Of a stretch of 64,000 nt of DNA, positions 43,909-53,035 are shown piece by piece; the first letter of the stretch is position 1; every line of letters begins with the position of its first letter. A program made the position numbers and the translations under genes. The notes below the pieces were generated by a model. That model saw nothing but the letters and a program-made list of their open reading frames with translations. It was not told the DNA's origin and did not search any database. This stretch comes from Streptomyces mirabilis (GTDB taxonomy: Bacteria > Actinomycetota > Actinomycetes > Streptomycetales > Streptomycetaceae): contig NZ_JBCJKP010000001.1 in the NCBI RefSeq assembly GCF_039503195.1, positions 10,478,001 through 10,542,000 on the forward strand, given 5' to 3'.

Positions 43909-44454
43909 TCAGAACAACCGCCTCAGCCAGGACCCGATCACCGCATAGTCGTGATCAGTCAGACCACGGCGGGGGTCGACCCGGTGGAGCAGGGCGTTCG
44001 CTGGATGGTGAGCGGCGACCCACGCCCGATCGGAGTCGGTGATCTCGTCGTCGACCCAGACGAACGGGCGTCCCGCCGCCCATTCGACAAGGGTGCGGGT
44101 CTTCCAGTGCAGTCCGTTCCGCTCGTCCTGATCATCGATGTCGGACGGTTCCGGCCAGACCACCACAGGCAGCTGCGGCAGACCGATGCGCGGGGCGATG
44201 CACTCGTTCGCGTCAGCCATCCATGTCGTGGCCCAGACCACCTCGCACGCGAGCGCCGCCAGCCGAGGCCCGTGCTCGGGATCGAGTCGGGCCAGGAGCG
44301 GATTCGCATCGACATCGAGCGGTTCGAGGCAGCCGGTATGGGCCGGATACTGCCCGGGCGCCGCACCGAACGGGATGAGCGGTCCGTCGACATCGAGAAA
44401 CAGCAGCGGACGCTGCGGAGAACCAGTCACGCCGGCACGATAGCCGCGGATCAC
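43909..44454 (-). CDS. HAD-fold protein (Swiss-army-knife RNA repair type)
   Basis: A 181-residue HAD-like phosphatase. LLFLDVDGPLIPF carries the nucleophile and acid/base Asp; VVWATTWMADANE is motif II (Thr-Thr); KTRTLVEWAAG supplies the lysine; and FVWVDDEITDSDRAW is motif III/IV. This is the pattern of the HAD domain group common in actinomycetes and named for RNA-repair associations. It is a single gene here with no RNA ligase nearby. The start is GTG 44454 or GTG 44430. Confidence 0.85.
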   Translation of the reverse strand: MIRGYRAGVTGSPQRPLLFLDVDGPLIPFGAAPGQYPAHTGCLEPLDVDANPLLARLDPEHGPRLAALACEVVWATTWMADANECIAPRIGLPQLPVVVWPEPSDIDDQDERNGLHWKTRTLVEWAAGRPFVWVDDEITDSDRAWVAAHHPANALLHRVDPRRGLTDHDYAVIGSWLRRLF

Positions 44455-44807
44455 AACGGGGACCGGACCGTGCGCGGCGCCGGCACCGCTCGCCGGCAGG
44501 GTCGAGCGCCACGATCGTCGACAACACCGTCGCGGGGCCTCGGCGACTGGCGACCGACGGGATCGGGTTCGCGGCCGGCGCGGTCGGGCACGTCACGCGG
44601 AGTACCGTCAGCATGGCCCTGCAGGACGGTTCGCGCACCGTACGCGACGACCGGACCGGAGGCGGTTTCGGGGCGTCGCGGTGGTCGCCGCTTCGGCCGA
44701 CACGGTCGGGTGGTACGGAGTTGTTCGCAGGGTGTCGGACGGCTTGTCGGGATACGCGAGGCGTGGCGGGATAGAGGCTCTGTGTCGTTCAACCTTCGGA
44801 GGCTGTG
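44455..44807 (+). other. Gap with possible beta-helix protein relic
   Basis: The stretch at about 44511-44618 reads TIVDNTVAGP..., GIGFAAGAVGHVTRSTV in one frame. This resembles one or two coils of a right-handed parallel beta-helix protein, but there is no start and the frame decays. The remainder leads to the acyl-CoA synthetase, whose GGAGG lies at 44799-44803. Confidence 0.3.
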
Positions 44808-46343
44808 ATGATCGTCCCGTTCGGGGTCCGTGATTTTCTGGACCGTGCCGTCACCGTGTATGCCGACCGGGTGGGTGTGGTGGACGAGCCGGACCAACCG
44901 GCCGAGGTCTGGGAGGGGCTGACGTACGGGCGGGTGGGGGAGCTGGCGCGGGCTCAGGCCGCCGGACTGGATGCGCTGGGTGTGCCGCTGGGCGCTCGCG
45001 TGGCGGTGGTCTCGCCGAACAGCGCGCGGCTTCTGACGTCGTTCTTCGGTGTCAGCGGTTACGGGCGGGTGCTGGTCCCGGTCAACTTCCGCCTGACGGC
45101 GGACGAGGTGAGCTACATCGTCCGTCACTCGGGGGCCGATGTGCTCCTTGTCGACCCGGAGTTGACGGAGCGTCTGGCCGATGTCAGCTGCAGGCACCGT
45201 TTCACGCTCGGCGCCGCAGCCGACGCCGAGCTGTACCGCTTCGGCACTGCCCCGCAGGCCTGGGAGCCGGACGAGAACGCCACCGCGACCATCAACTACA
45301 CCAGTGGTACGACGGCCCGCCCCAAGGGGGTGCAGATCACCCATCGCAACATCTGGGTGAACGCGATCACCTTCGCGTTGCACGCCGGGGTGACGGACCG
45401 GGACGTGTATCTGCACACGTTGCCGATGTTCCACGCCAACGGCTGGGGCATGCCGTTCGCGATGTCGGCGCTGGGCGTGCCACAGATCGTGCTGCGCAAG
45501 GTGGACGGGGCCGAGATCCTGCGTCGGGTGGCCGAGCACGGGGTGACGGTGATGTGCGCGGCGCCCGCGGTCGTGGGGGCGGTGCTGGCGGCCGCCGAGT
45601 CCTGGCAGGGGGAGATCCCCGGCCGTGATCGGGTGCGGATCATCGTCGCGGGCGCTCCGCCGCCGACCCAGACGGTCGCGCGCGTGGAGTCGGAGCTGGG
45701 GTGGGAGTTCATTCAGATCTACGGCCTGACCGAGACCTCGCCACTGCTGACCGTCAACCGTGCCCGCGCCGAGTGGGACGGCCTCGCCGCTGCGGAGCGG
45801 GCGGAGAAGCTGGTGCGCGCCGGTGCTCCCGCGCTGGGCGTGACGCTCAGGACGGACGCCGAGGGTGAGATTCTCGCGCGCTCGAACGTGGTTCTGGAGG
45901 GGTATTGGGAGCAGCCGGAGGAGAGTGCGCGGGCGTTGTCCGGGGGCTGGTTCCACACGGGGGACGGGGGATCGATCGGCGAGTACGGCCATCTGACGAT
46001 CAGTGACCGCAAGAAGGACGTGATCATCACGGGCGGGGAGAACGTGTCGTCGATCGAGGTCGAGGACGTCCTCTTCAGCCATCCGGCGGTGGCCGAGGTC
46101 GCGGTGATCGGGGTGCCTGACGAGAAGTGGGGCGAGACCGTGAAGGCGCTGGTGGTTCTTGCTCCCGGCGCGCGGGTGACGCAGGACGAGCTGATCCGGT
46201 TCTGCAAGGAGCGTCTTGCCGGTTTCAAGGCGCCTACTTCGGTCGAGTTCCGGGAGGAGTTGGCGCGTACGACGACTGGCAAGCTCCAGAAGTACAAGTT
46301 GCGGGAGCCGTATTGGGAGGGCCACGAGCGGGGCGTTGGCTGA
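44808..46343 (+). CDS. Acyl-CoA synthetase (fatty acid-CoA ligase, AMP-forming)
   Basis: A 511-residue ANL-superfamily enzyme that activates a carboxylic acid to its CoA thioester. The P-loop is TINYTSGTTARPKGVQ, the adenine motif is IYGLTETSP, the hinge is ISDRKKDVIITGGENVSS, and the catalytic lysine is in RTTTGKLQKYKLRE. ATG 44808 lies after GGAGG. The length and motif set fit medium/long-chain or aryl acid ligases; the substrate is undetermined. It stands alone, followed by an IS5 scar. Confidence 0.93.
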   Translation: MIVPFGVRDFLDRAVTVYADRVGVVDEPDQPAEVWEGLTYGRVGELARAQAAGLDALGVPLGARVAVVSPNSARLLTSFFGVSGYGRVLVPVNFRLTADEVSYIVRHSGADVLLVDPELTERLADVSCRHRFTLGAAADAELYRFGTAPQAWEPDENATATINYTSGTTARPKGVQITHRNIWVNAITFALHAGVTDRDVYLHTLPMFHANGWGMPFAMSALGVPQIVLRKVDGAEILRRVAEHGVTVMCAAPAVVGAVLAAAESWQGEIPGRDRVRIIVAGAPPPTQTVARVESELGWEFIQIYGLTETSPLLTVNRARAEWDGLAAAERAEKLVRAGAPALGVTLRTDAEGEILARSNVVLEGYWEQPEESARALSGGWFHTGDGGSIGEYGHLTISDRKKDVIITGGENVSSIEVEDVLFSHPAVAEVAVIGVPDEKWGETVKALVVLAPGARVTQDELIRFCKERLAGFKAPTSVEFREELARTTTGKLQKYKLREPYWEGHERGVG

Positions 46344-46395
46344 GCTGTGTCACAGGGCTGGTGCTGGTGGGGGTGCTCGGTGACGTAGAGGGCGA

Positions 46396-46590
46396 CGGGT
46401 GTGCTGCTGCCGCAGCCCGGCCACCCGCTCCGGGAACACCACCACCGCCTTTCGCACCGGACTCCCCATCGAAGATGCGTCAACGGGATCCCGCACCGGC
46501 ATCGCACGGGGGGCGTGGCGAGATCTGCCGGTGCGTTTCGGCAAGTGGAGAACGGTGTACGAGCGGCGTCGGCGCTGGTCGTCGATCGTT
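46396..46590 (+). pseudogene. IS5-family transposase N-terminal relic
   Basis: One frame gives LLPQPGHPLREHHHRLSHRT and HRRCVNGIPHRHRTG; a shift then gives GAWRDLPVRFGKWRTVYERR with RRWS, which is the N-terminal HTH-like region of IS5-group transposases (usual WRDLPERFGPWKTVYERHRRWS). The rest of the element is missing, so it is a frameshifted scar. Confidence 0.7.
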
Positions 46591-46630
46591 CCTGGAAGTG
46601 AGGCGCCCCGTCGGGCACGTTGACGTGGGG

Positions 46631-47626
46631 TCAGGTGGGCGAGACAAGGATTTTGCCTCGTCCTGTCCCGGTTTCCAGGAGGTGGTGTGCCTTCGCCGCC
46701 TCGGCCAGGGGCAGGGTCCGCGTCACCCCGGGACGGATCCACTCCGCCGCGAGCAACCGGAGTGCTTCGCCGAGGTGGTCGCCTATCCGCTCGGGAGCCC
46801 GACGAGCGAGGTCGCCGATGTTGAACCCGGCGATGGTCCGGTTGCCCTTCCACAAGTCCCACACCGAGGCCGTCCACTGCTCGTGTCGACCGAGGTCTCC
46901 GTAGGCCACCAGGCGGCCGAACGGCGCCAGCACGGTCAGGCTTTGCTCACGTATCGGCCCGCCGACGGGATCGAGGACCAGGTCCACGCCCCGGCCACCG
47001 GTCACCGCGGCCAACCGCTCCGCGAAGCCTTCACGCAGAAACACTCCGTCGTAGCCCAACTCGGCGGCATACGGAATCTTCTCCACCGAGCCGACCGTGC
47101 CGTATACCCGGGCGGCCCCCGGCTCCCGGGCCAGCTGCGCGGCCACAGAGCCCACACCCTCCGCCGCGGAGTGGATCAGCACATCTTCTCCCTCCCTCAG
47201 CCGACCGGCGTCCTTGAGCACACCGAAGGCCGTCGGAAAGACGCACGGCAGCCCCGCTGCCTGGGCCAGGTCTGCCTCTCCCGCCCCGGTGCGCCGAGAC
47301 CTGACGAACCGTGTGTCCGCGGTCACCACCTCGGCGTAGCCGCCGAAAGCCGGTAGGTACGCCGCAATGGGCTCACCGACCTCCAGCCCGCTCACCCCCG
47401 CACCGAGCGCGGCAACAGTCCCAGCCACTTCCAGGCCGGGAACGTCCACTCCACCAGGCCGGTCCGGAGTGCCGAACTCGCCCCGGCGGTGCTGGATTTC
47501 CGCGAAATTGACGCCCGCGAAGGCGGCCCGCACAGTGACCTGGCCGGCAGTCGGCCACGGATCGGGCAGATCGAGCGTCTCCAGTACCTCGACGCCTCCG
47601 TTGACTCGGAACCCGACCGCCCGCAT
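46631..47626 (-). CDS. Zinc-binding-type dehydrogenase / quinone oxidoreductase (MDR)
   Basis: A 331-residue NADPH:quinone-reductase-like protein without zinc-ligand cysteines. Features are FAGVNFAEIQHRRGEF, PGLEVAGTVAALGAGVSGLE, the NADPH turn AAEGVGSVAAQLA, and DLVLDPVGG. ATG 47626 follows GAGGGAG; ATG 47641 is an alternative. It probably reduces quinones or alpha,beta-unsaturated carbonyls. Isolated gene. Confidence 0.92.
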   Translation of the reverse strand: MRAVGFRVNGGVEVLETLDLPDPWPTAGQVTVRAAFAGVNFAEIQHRRGEFGTPDRPGGVDVPGLEVAGTVAALGAGVSGLEVGEPIAAYLPAFGGYAEVVTADTRFVRSRRTGAGEADLAQAAGLPCVFPTAFGVLKDAGRLREGEDVLIHSAAEGVGSVAAQLAREPGAARVYGTVGSVEKIPYAAELGYDGVFLREGFAERLAAVTGGRGVDLVLDPVGGPIREQSLTVLAPFGRLVAYGDLGRHEQWTASVWDLWKGNRTIAGFNIGDLARRAPERIGDHLGEALRLLAAEWIRPGVTRTLPLAEAAKAHHLLETGTGRGKILVSPT

Positions 47627-47950
47627 GCGACGCTCCCTCATCGTCACGGCCTTTCGGGTATGGGCCGTAGGGGAGCGGCAACCCGGGTGATGATCTTCGT
47701 ATTCCCGTGCGGCCCAAGCCTCCGTCCACGACGGCCGCCCCGGCGGCCGACGCCGGATCAAGCTCAGCATCCCCGAATTTCAGGGCACCGTAGCCGTCAC
47801 GGCGATCCGGCTCCGGCTCCGGGCGCGATGGGCTGCATGGGGCCCTCAGCCCTGCGTCAAGTCACGCCGCTCGGCCGCGAACCGCCGGGCCAGGGAGACA
47901 CGCCGGACAGGGACTGAGGACTGGTCGGCGCATCATGGTTCCGGTGATCG

Positions 47951-48753
47951 TCAGACGTGTACTGGTGCCCGCTCGTCCAAGAGGCCTTCACTTCGCAGAT
48001 CGTCCCAGACCTGAGCCGGGATCTCCGGGCCGAACGCCGCCATGTTGCGGCGCACTTCGTCGGCGGTGCGCATGCCGACCACGATGCCCGAGACGGCGGG
48101 GTGGCGGAGCGGAAAGGCCATGGCCAGCTCCGGGAGCGTCACACCGTGTGTGTCGCAGACATCGGCGATGCGATGCGCGCGCTCCAGCGTCCGCGGCGCG
48201 GCGGGCGCGTAATCGAAGGTGGCACCCTCGGCAGGTCGCGCCGTGGCGAGCAGCCCGGAGTTGAAGACCGATGCCGCGAGTACCGAGACCCCCCGGTCCG
48301 TGCAGGCGGGCAGCAGTTCGTCGAGGGCTCCGCGTCGTGCAGGAACAGCATGTCGATACGGTCGACGCCCATCCGCTCGAGCGAGTCCTCCATGCTGCGC
48401 AGAATGCCGTCCCGCGTGAAGTCCCACACGCGACGATGTGTGGCGGGCACCATGAAGCTCTCGTCCATCCGGCCCGCCGGGTCCTGCGGGACCAGCAGCC
48501 GACCGACCTTCGTCGACAACGTCACCTCCTCACGCGGCTTTCCGCGCAACAGCCCACCGGTGCGGCGCTCGGAGTGTCCGATGCCGTAGTGCGGAGAGGT
48601 GTCGAAGTAGCGGACCCCGCTGTCCCAGGCTGCCTCAAGGGCTCCCGCGGCGGTCTCGTCGTCCAGCGGAGCGAAGAGTCCCCCGAGTGGTCCGCCACCG
48701 AAGCCCAGTTCCGTGACCTGCACCTTGCTCTTCCCAAGCCGGTTTCGCCTCAT
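47951..48753 (-). pseudogene. Aldo/keto reductase (aldose dehydrogenase type), internal deletion and frameshift
   Basis: From ATG 48753 (GAGGGGAA upstream) the protein is normal through VTELGFGGGPLGGLFAPLDD, FDTSPHYGIGHSE and VDRIDMLFLHDAE, up to about 48335. Then roughly 60 residues are lost and the reading resumes in another frame with ALDELLPACTDRGVSVLAAS and runs to the normal end at 47951. The type resembles D-threo-aldose (fucose) dehydrogenases. It is non-functional as sequenced. Confidence 0.8.
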
Positions 48754-48926
48754 CCACCGTTCCCCTCGTGCGGCTGGCGACGCGACCATCCTGCCGCGCC
48801 CCGTGCCACGTTCCCAAGGGAAATTTCGAGCTCGCGGTCCGCTACGCGACAACCATGCTGCTCGCGGCCATCAACGGGTGGATATGAGTGGCCCCGCCAC
48901 GCGCCCGGTCGCTCACCTCGGCCGTC

Positions 48927-49361
48927 ATGAACCAGCGGCAGCAGAAGAAGCTCTCCCGCCGTCTCTTCGAAGCGATTCTGGTGCGTGACACCGCCCGCGT
49001 GAAGGCGGTTCTGAGGGCTGGGGCCGACCCGGAACGAGCCGCCAGCGGGGGCACCACCCCTCTCTACGAGGCATCCGTGAACGGGGAAGCCGAGATCGCC
49101 CGCGTGCTCCTGGCGGCCGGGGCCTCCCCTGACACCGAGAGCAGCGGACTCGGCGCGGACGGCACACCTCTGTGCGCGGCCGCATGCTGGGGGCACGGCG
49201 AGACAGTGCGCGAACTGCTGGCGCACGGCGCCGATCCGCATCTCCGAGAAGATCACGGCACAGGCTGGTCACCACTGGAGTGGGCACTCAAGGGCTCTCG
49301 TCCCGAAACTGCCGCTCTCCTCACCACGGCGGGCGCGACGCGCCGCGAGAGCACCACGTAG
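48927..49361 (+). CDS. Ankyrin-repeat protein
   Basis: A 144-residue protein of three to four ankyrin repeats: 'TTPLYEASVNGEAEIARVLL', 'GTPLCAAACWGHGETVRELL', 'WSPLEWALKGSRPETAALLT'. The N-terminal RQQKKLSRRLFEAI is a basic capping helix. ATG 48927 is the natural start. There is no signal peptide, so it should bind proteins in the cytoplasm. The partner is unknown. Confidence 0.9.
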   Translation: MNQRQQKKLSRRLFEAILVRDTARVKAVLRAGADPERAASGGTTPLYEASVNGEAEIARVLLAAGASPDTESSGLGADGTPLCAAACWGHGETVRELLAHGADPHLREDHGTGWSPLEWALKGSRPETAALLTTAGATRRESTT

Positions 49362-49437
49362 CACCACCGTTCGCCGTCACGGATCCCACCAGCACCATGG
49401 ACCTCAAGAGCCACCTCAGGCCGGGCTCAGGCCGGGC

Positions 49438-50400
49438 TCAGGCACAGGCCCTGAGGAATTCGATGAGCGCCGCGCTCACCTCGTCCGGGCGTTCCTGCTG
49501 AGTCCAGTGTCCACAGCCGGCCAGCTTGAGGGGCTTGCGCCAGAGGTTGGGCATGAGGTCGGGAAGGCGCTCGATGAGTTCGGGAGTGCCGGGGAACGCC
49601 GGGACCATGTCGCGGTCGCCGTAGATGTACAGGGCGGGCCGGGTGACGACGGCGCCGTGCCAGGGAGCGGTCAGTTCCCAGTTGCGGTCGACGTTGCGGT
49701 ACCAGTTGAGGGCCCCGGTGAAGCCTTTGGAGAAACTCTCGGTGAGCGCGTCGAGATCGTTCTCGGTGAACCAGTCCGGCAGTACCTCGGGGTCCGGCAT
49801 GGTCGCGAGCCAGCCCCGCTCGGGGTCGACCAGCGGCTGCCTGCCCTCGTGGGCGCCCGGAGCGTCGCCGGAGGCCGAATAGAAGAACTTCCGCAACGCG
49901 GTGCGGGTGTCCTTGGCGAACTCGGCGTCGGCGACACCGGGGCGGTTGAAGTAGTTCCAGTAGAAGCGGCCTTCGAACCTCTTCTCCATGGCGGCCAGCG
50001 GAGGTTCCGTCCCCCGGAACGGGGGCGGCACGCTCAGACCCGCCACCCCGAGCACCATGTCCGGTCGCAGCAGCGCGGTGTGCCAGGCGACCGGCGCGCC
50101 CCAGTCGTGCCCGACGACGTACGCCTTCTCCTCGCCCAGGGCGTGGATCAGTCCGACGACGTCGCCGACCAGGTGGAGGATGGTGTACGCGTCGACGTCG
50201 TCGGGATGGTCGCTGCGTCCGTAGCCACGCTGGTCGGGGGCGACCACGCGGAAGCCCGCATCGGCCAGAGGGCCGAACTGGTGATGCCAGGAGTGCCATG
50301 ACTCGGGGAAGCCGTGCAGGAGGACTACCAAGGGGCCGTCGCCTTGTTCGGCGATGTGCAGCCGAACGCCGTTCACGTCAACCATTCGATGCTCGACCAT
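49438..50400 (-). CDS. Alpha/beta hydrolase, epoxide-hydrolase type
   Basis: A 320-residue alpha/beta hydrolase. The oxyanion motif is LLHGFPESWHSW, the nucleophile is Asp in VVGHDWGAPVAW (Asp rather than Ser marks epoxide hydrolase or dehalogenase), the lid includes FYWNYFNRPG, the acid is in YGDRDMVPAF, and the His is in GCGHWTQQERP. ATG 50400 gives the family start MVEHRMVDVNGVRLH; a longer frame to 50493 is possible but lacks support. It probably opens epoxides to diols. Confidence 0.92.
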   Translation of the reverse strand: MVEHRMVDVNGVRLHIAEQGDGPLVVLLHGFPESWHSWHHQFGPLADAGFRVVAPDQRGYGRSDHPDDVDAYTILHLVGDVVGLIHALGEEKAYVVGHDWGAPVAWHTALLRPDMVLGVAGLSVPPPFRGTEPPLAAMEKRFEGRFYWNYFNRPGVADAEFAKDTRTALRKFFYSASGDAPGAHEGRQPLVDPERGWLATMPDPEVLPDWFTENDLDALTESFSKGFTGALNWYRNVDRNWELTAPWHGAVVTRPALYIYGDRDMVPAFPGTPELIERLPDLMPNLWRKPLKLAGCGHWTQQERPDEVSAALIEFLRACA

Positions 50401-50614
50401 GTGCGTCAGGGTACGTGCCGTGATCTTCGGGCTGGGCTCACCGGCAGCCCGCCTCACTCGTGTCGCGGCGAGCCGGCGAAGCGACTGGCTCACCGGCGGA
50501 CGGGGTCAGGCCGGCGCACAGGCCGGTCGGCGAGTGCGCGTCTTTCGTCCGGGCGGAGCCTGTCGACGGCGGACGGCTTGGGTGCCGGTCCCGGGTCTGC
50601 CACAATGCACGAAA

Positions 50615-50657
50615 ACGGAACTTTGCTCCGTAGGAGATACGAGGCACTGTTCCGTTT
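50615..50657. promoter_or_regulatory. TetR operator-like inverted repeats
   Basis: ACGGA-N7-TCCGT (50615-50631) is a perfect palindrome. A wider pair, AAACGGAAC (50613-50621) and GTTCCGTTT (50649-50657), is exactly complementary. Both lie just before the TetR gene and probably serve its autoregulation and possibly control of the neighbouring hydrolase. Confidence 0.65.
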
Positions 50658-50684
50658 CGCAAGTCTCATGGAAGGATCGCCGCG

Positions 50685-51275
50685 GTGAACGACAGCGGTC
50701 AGGGCGCGGGAAGTGCAGCGGGATCCCAGCGCAAGGATGCCCGGCGGAATCGACAGAGCCTGCTGGACGCGGCCGCCGCAGTCTTCGTCACCTCGGGCGT
50801 AGAGGCGCCGGTGCGCGACATCGCGGCCAAGGCCGGTGTCGGGATGGGCACGATCTACCGGCACTTTCCGACACGGGCGGACCTCATCATCGCGGTCTAC
50901 CGTCACCAGGTCGACGCCTGCGCCGAGGCCGGTCCGGTTCTTCTGGCGAGCTGCGCCAGTCCATACGCCGCGCTGGGGCAGTGGATCGACCTGTTCGTCG
51001 ACTTCCTGGTCACCAAGCACGGTCTCGCTGCCGTGCTGCAGCCCGACAACGCCGGTTTCGACACGCTGCACGCCTACTTCCTCGACCGGCTCGTGCCCGT
51101 GTGCAACCAACTGCTCGACGCCGCGGCAGGGCGCGGCGAGATCCGCTCCGGCCTCGAGGGCCTTGAGCTGATGCGAGGTGTGGGCAACCTCTGCGTCGGT
51201 GCGGACAGCGATCCGCGCTACGACGCACGGCGACTGGTCGGCCTCCTCATCGCCGGACTGCGCCAGCCGCAGTGA
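50685..51275 (+). CDS. TetR/AcrR-family regulator
   Basis: A 196-residue repressor. HTH: RQSLLDAAAAVFVTSGVEAP, then GVGMGTIYRHFPTRADLI; the C-terminal ligand domain is helical. GTG 50685 is preceded by AAGGA. It diverges from the epoxide-hydrolase-like gene. The palindromes at 50615 are the likely binding sites. Confidence 0.93.
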   Translation: MNDSGQGAGSAAGSQRKDARRNRQSLLDAAAAVFVTSGVEAPVRDIAAKAGVGMGTIYRHFPTRADLIIAVYRHQVDACAEAGPVLLASCASPYAALGQWIDLFVDFLVTKHGLAAVLQPDNAGFDTLHAYFLDRLVPVCNQLLDAAAGRGEIRSGLEGLELMRGVGNLCVGADSDPRYDARRLVGLLIAGLRQPQ

Positions 51276-51527
51276 CGATCGGCAGGGCATCCGACGCAGG
51301 CTGCCCCGCTCCAGTCGCGATCGGCGCGAAGCGCGAGATTTCCTTGGTACCGGACATGAGCGTCACCGCCGGCCAGCGACCCCTCCCCCTACGGATCGTT
51401 GCTCATCGGGCGAGAGGCTCGCCGCCCCAAGTGGTTCCCCTGACCGAGGAGTGCGACGGCGGTCGCGTCGATCCGCGCCCCCTGCTCGTGAGTGAGGTCG
51501 GGAACGAATCCCGAGTGCCGGGATGCC

Positions 51528-51878
51528 TCACAGGTCGGTAGCCCGCTCGTGGCGGGGCTCGTACAGGCCCACCTCGCCGCCACCCGGCAGACGGAACCTG
51601 GTCAGCCGCCCCCAGCGCGCGTCGGTGACGGGCTGCGTGAACTCCACTCCCTTCGCGGTCAGGCTCCGCACGGTCGCGTCGACGTCGTCGCACATCAGAT
51701 AGAGCTCCTGTGTCTCCGGGCCGTCCGTGGGATGTACGGCGATCTCGGTCGGCGGAAGCTTGAAGATCAGCCAGCCACCTCCCACGTCGACATGCGGATA
51801 CTCCAGGACATCCCTGAAGAAGACCCGGTCCGCTTCCGCATCACGGCTGTAGACGATGATGTGCCCACCATTGATCAT
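51528..51878 (-). CDS. VOC-family (glyoxalase-like) protein
   Basis: A 116-residue vicinal-oxygen-chelate protein with the two beta-alpha-beta units: 'VYSRDAEADRVFFRDVLEYP' and 'LMCDDVDATVRSLTAKGVEF'. It ends in 'GGEVGLYEPRHE' with the C-terminal metal glutamate. It may be a glyoxalase, a dioxygenase or an antibiotic-binding protein; no neighbour decides this. Confidence 0.9.
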   Translation of the reverse strand: MINGGHIIVYSRDAEADRVFFRDVLEYPHVDVGGGWLIFKLPPTEIAVHPTDGPETQELYLMCDDVDATVRSLTAKGVEFTQPVTDARWGRLTRFRLPGGGEVGLYEPRHERATDL

Positions 51879-51931
51879 GCGCCCAGGGTAGGTCCTGACA
51901 CGGACAGCGCGGTGCTGCGTCGCCCCCCAGG

Positions 51932-52035
51932 GTGTTGCGGTTCATTGCCGGTCAACCGTCCGAGCAGAGCCAGTGGCGGGATCACCGACAAGTGGTCAAC
52001 GGTGTGTCAAGGCGACTGCGGGCCGGTGCACACCA
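51932..52035 (+). pseudogene. IS5-family transposase N-terminal relic (second copy)
   Basis: SQWRDHRQVVNGVSRRLRAG matches the N-terminal region of IS5-type transposases (WRDHRQVVNGVLHRLRTG). The homology stops at 'GAHQT' and the catalytic part is absent. It differs from the relic at 46.4 kb, so it comes from another element. Confidence 0.65.
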
Positions 52036-52859
52036 GACCCTCCACACCCGTCAGTTCGCCTTCACGGACCCGGTGCTGAGACGCCCGTACCGGTCTGACC
52101 ACAAGGCGCCTTCCACATAGGCGCTCCTCTCGCCACCACCAGCCGACCAGCGGCGTGATGACGACCTGCGGGTTGGAGCGAGTGCCGATGGTTCTTGCTG
52201 GAGACGGCGAGGCGGTCCAGACGCGGTCGTCGCGGACTTCGAAGTCCCGAACACGGGCACCACCTGACTCGACGCCAGGTGGGTACGACACACCCCATGG
52301 CACGGCCGGTTCGACAACAGCCCGGCTTCTCCTGGAACAGGCAACCGAGCGCAACGTCGTACACCTCGACCCCTTCGTCGCCCTCGGTGGCGCGCGGCAT
52401 ACGGCCCTGGTCCACACGGTCTGGCCGCACGCCCGCACGCCGCTGGCCGGGACGCGCGGCATGGGCGAGCAAATGGCCCGCCTTGCAGCGATACGCGAAG
52501 GGCAAGCTCGGCACCGAGGGTGATGCCCTGTGCGCAGAGGCGGAGGAGATTCGGCCCTGAGCGGCCCTTTGAGTACCGGTCAACGGGCAGAGCGATGCGC
52601 CTCAGCCGTAGAAGCCGGCCCCGCCCCAGGCCATTTTCGAACACGTGGCGAACACGGCGGCGCTCGGCAGGCGGGTGAACCACGCCACAACCGTACGGGA
52701 CCTGAGGGAGGCACTTCGGGCCGGGAGGCTCCGCAGCGCCTGCACGTGCAAATCGGCTCGGTAGCTTCGATGTCAGCAGCCCTACTCACACGGGCGTGGT
52801 GGGGCGTCCGAACAAGAACCGCGCCGCCCGCCGCCGTCATCCTTGAAGGAGTTCCGCCG
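52036..52859. other. Long stretch without recognisable gene
   Basis: About 820 bases in which every frame is either Arg/Pro-rich noise or broken. A short plus-strand piece ending KLGTEGDALCAEAEEIRP (stop near 52560) looks protein-like but has no family assignment. The last 40 bases carry the AAGGAG of the aldehyde dehydrogenase fragment. Probably decayed DNA. Confidence 0.5.
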
Positions 52860-53034
52860 ATGAAGACCGTCAGCCACTGGATCAATGGCAAGCCGTTCGG
52901 AGACGCTTCAGGCGCCTCCGGCACCTGGGGCCCCGTCACCGACCCCGCGACCGAAGAGGTCACCGCGCAGGTTGCGATGGCCGGCACCGACGAGGTCGAC
53001 GCTGCGGTCGCCGCGGCGAAGCAGGCGTACGCCA
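52860..53034 (+). pseudogene. Methylmalonate-semialdehyde dehydrogenase-like, N-terminal fragment
   Basis: ATG 52860, with AAGGAG upstream, starts 58 codons (VSHWINGKPFGDASG, WGPVTDPATEEVTAQVAMAG, VDAAVAAAKQAYAT) that match the first residues of CoA-acylating aldehyde dehydrogenases (MmsA/IolA). At 53034 the homology ends and transporter sequence begins in another frame. The catalytic Cys and NAD site are absent. Confidence 0.8.
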
Positions 53035-53035
53035 C

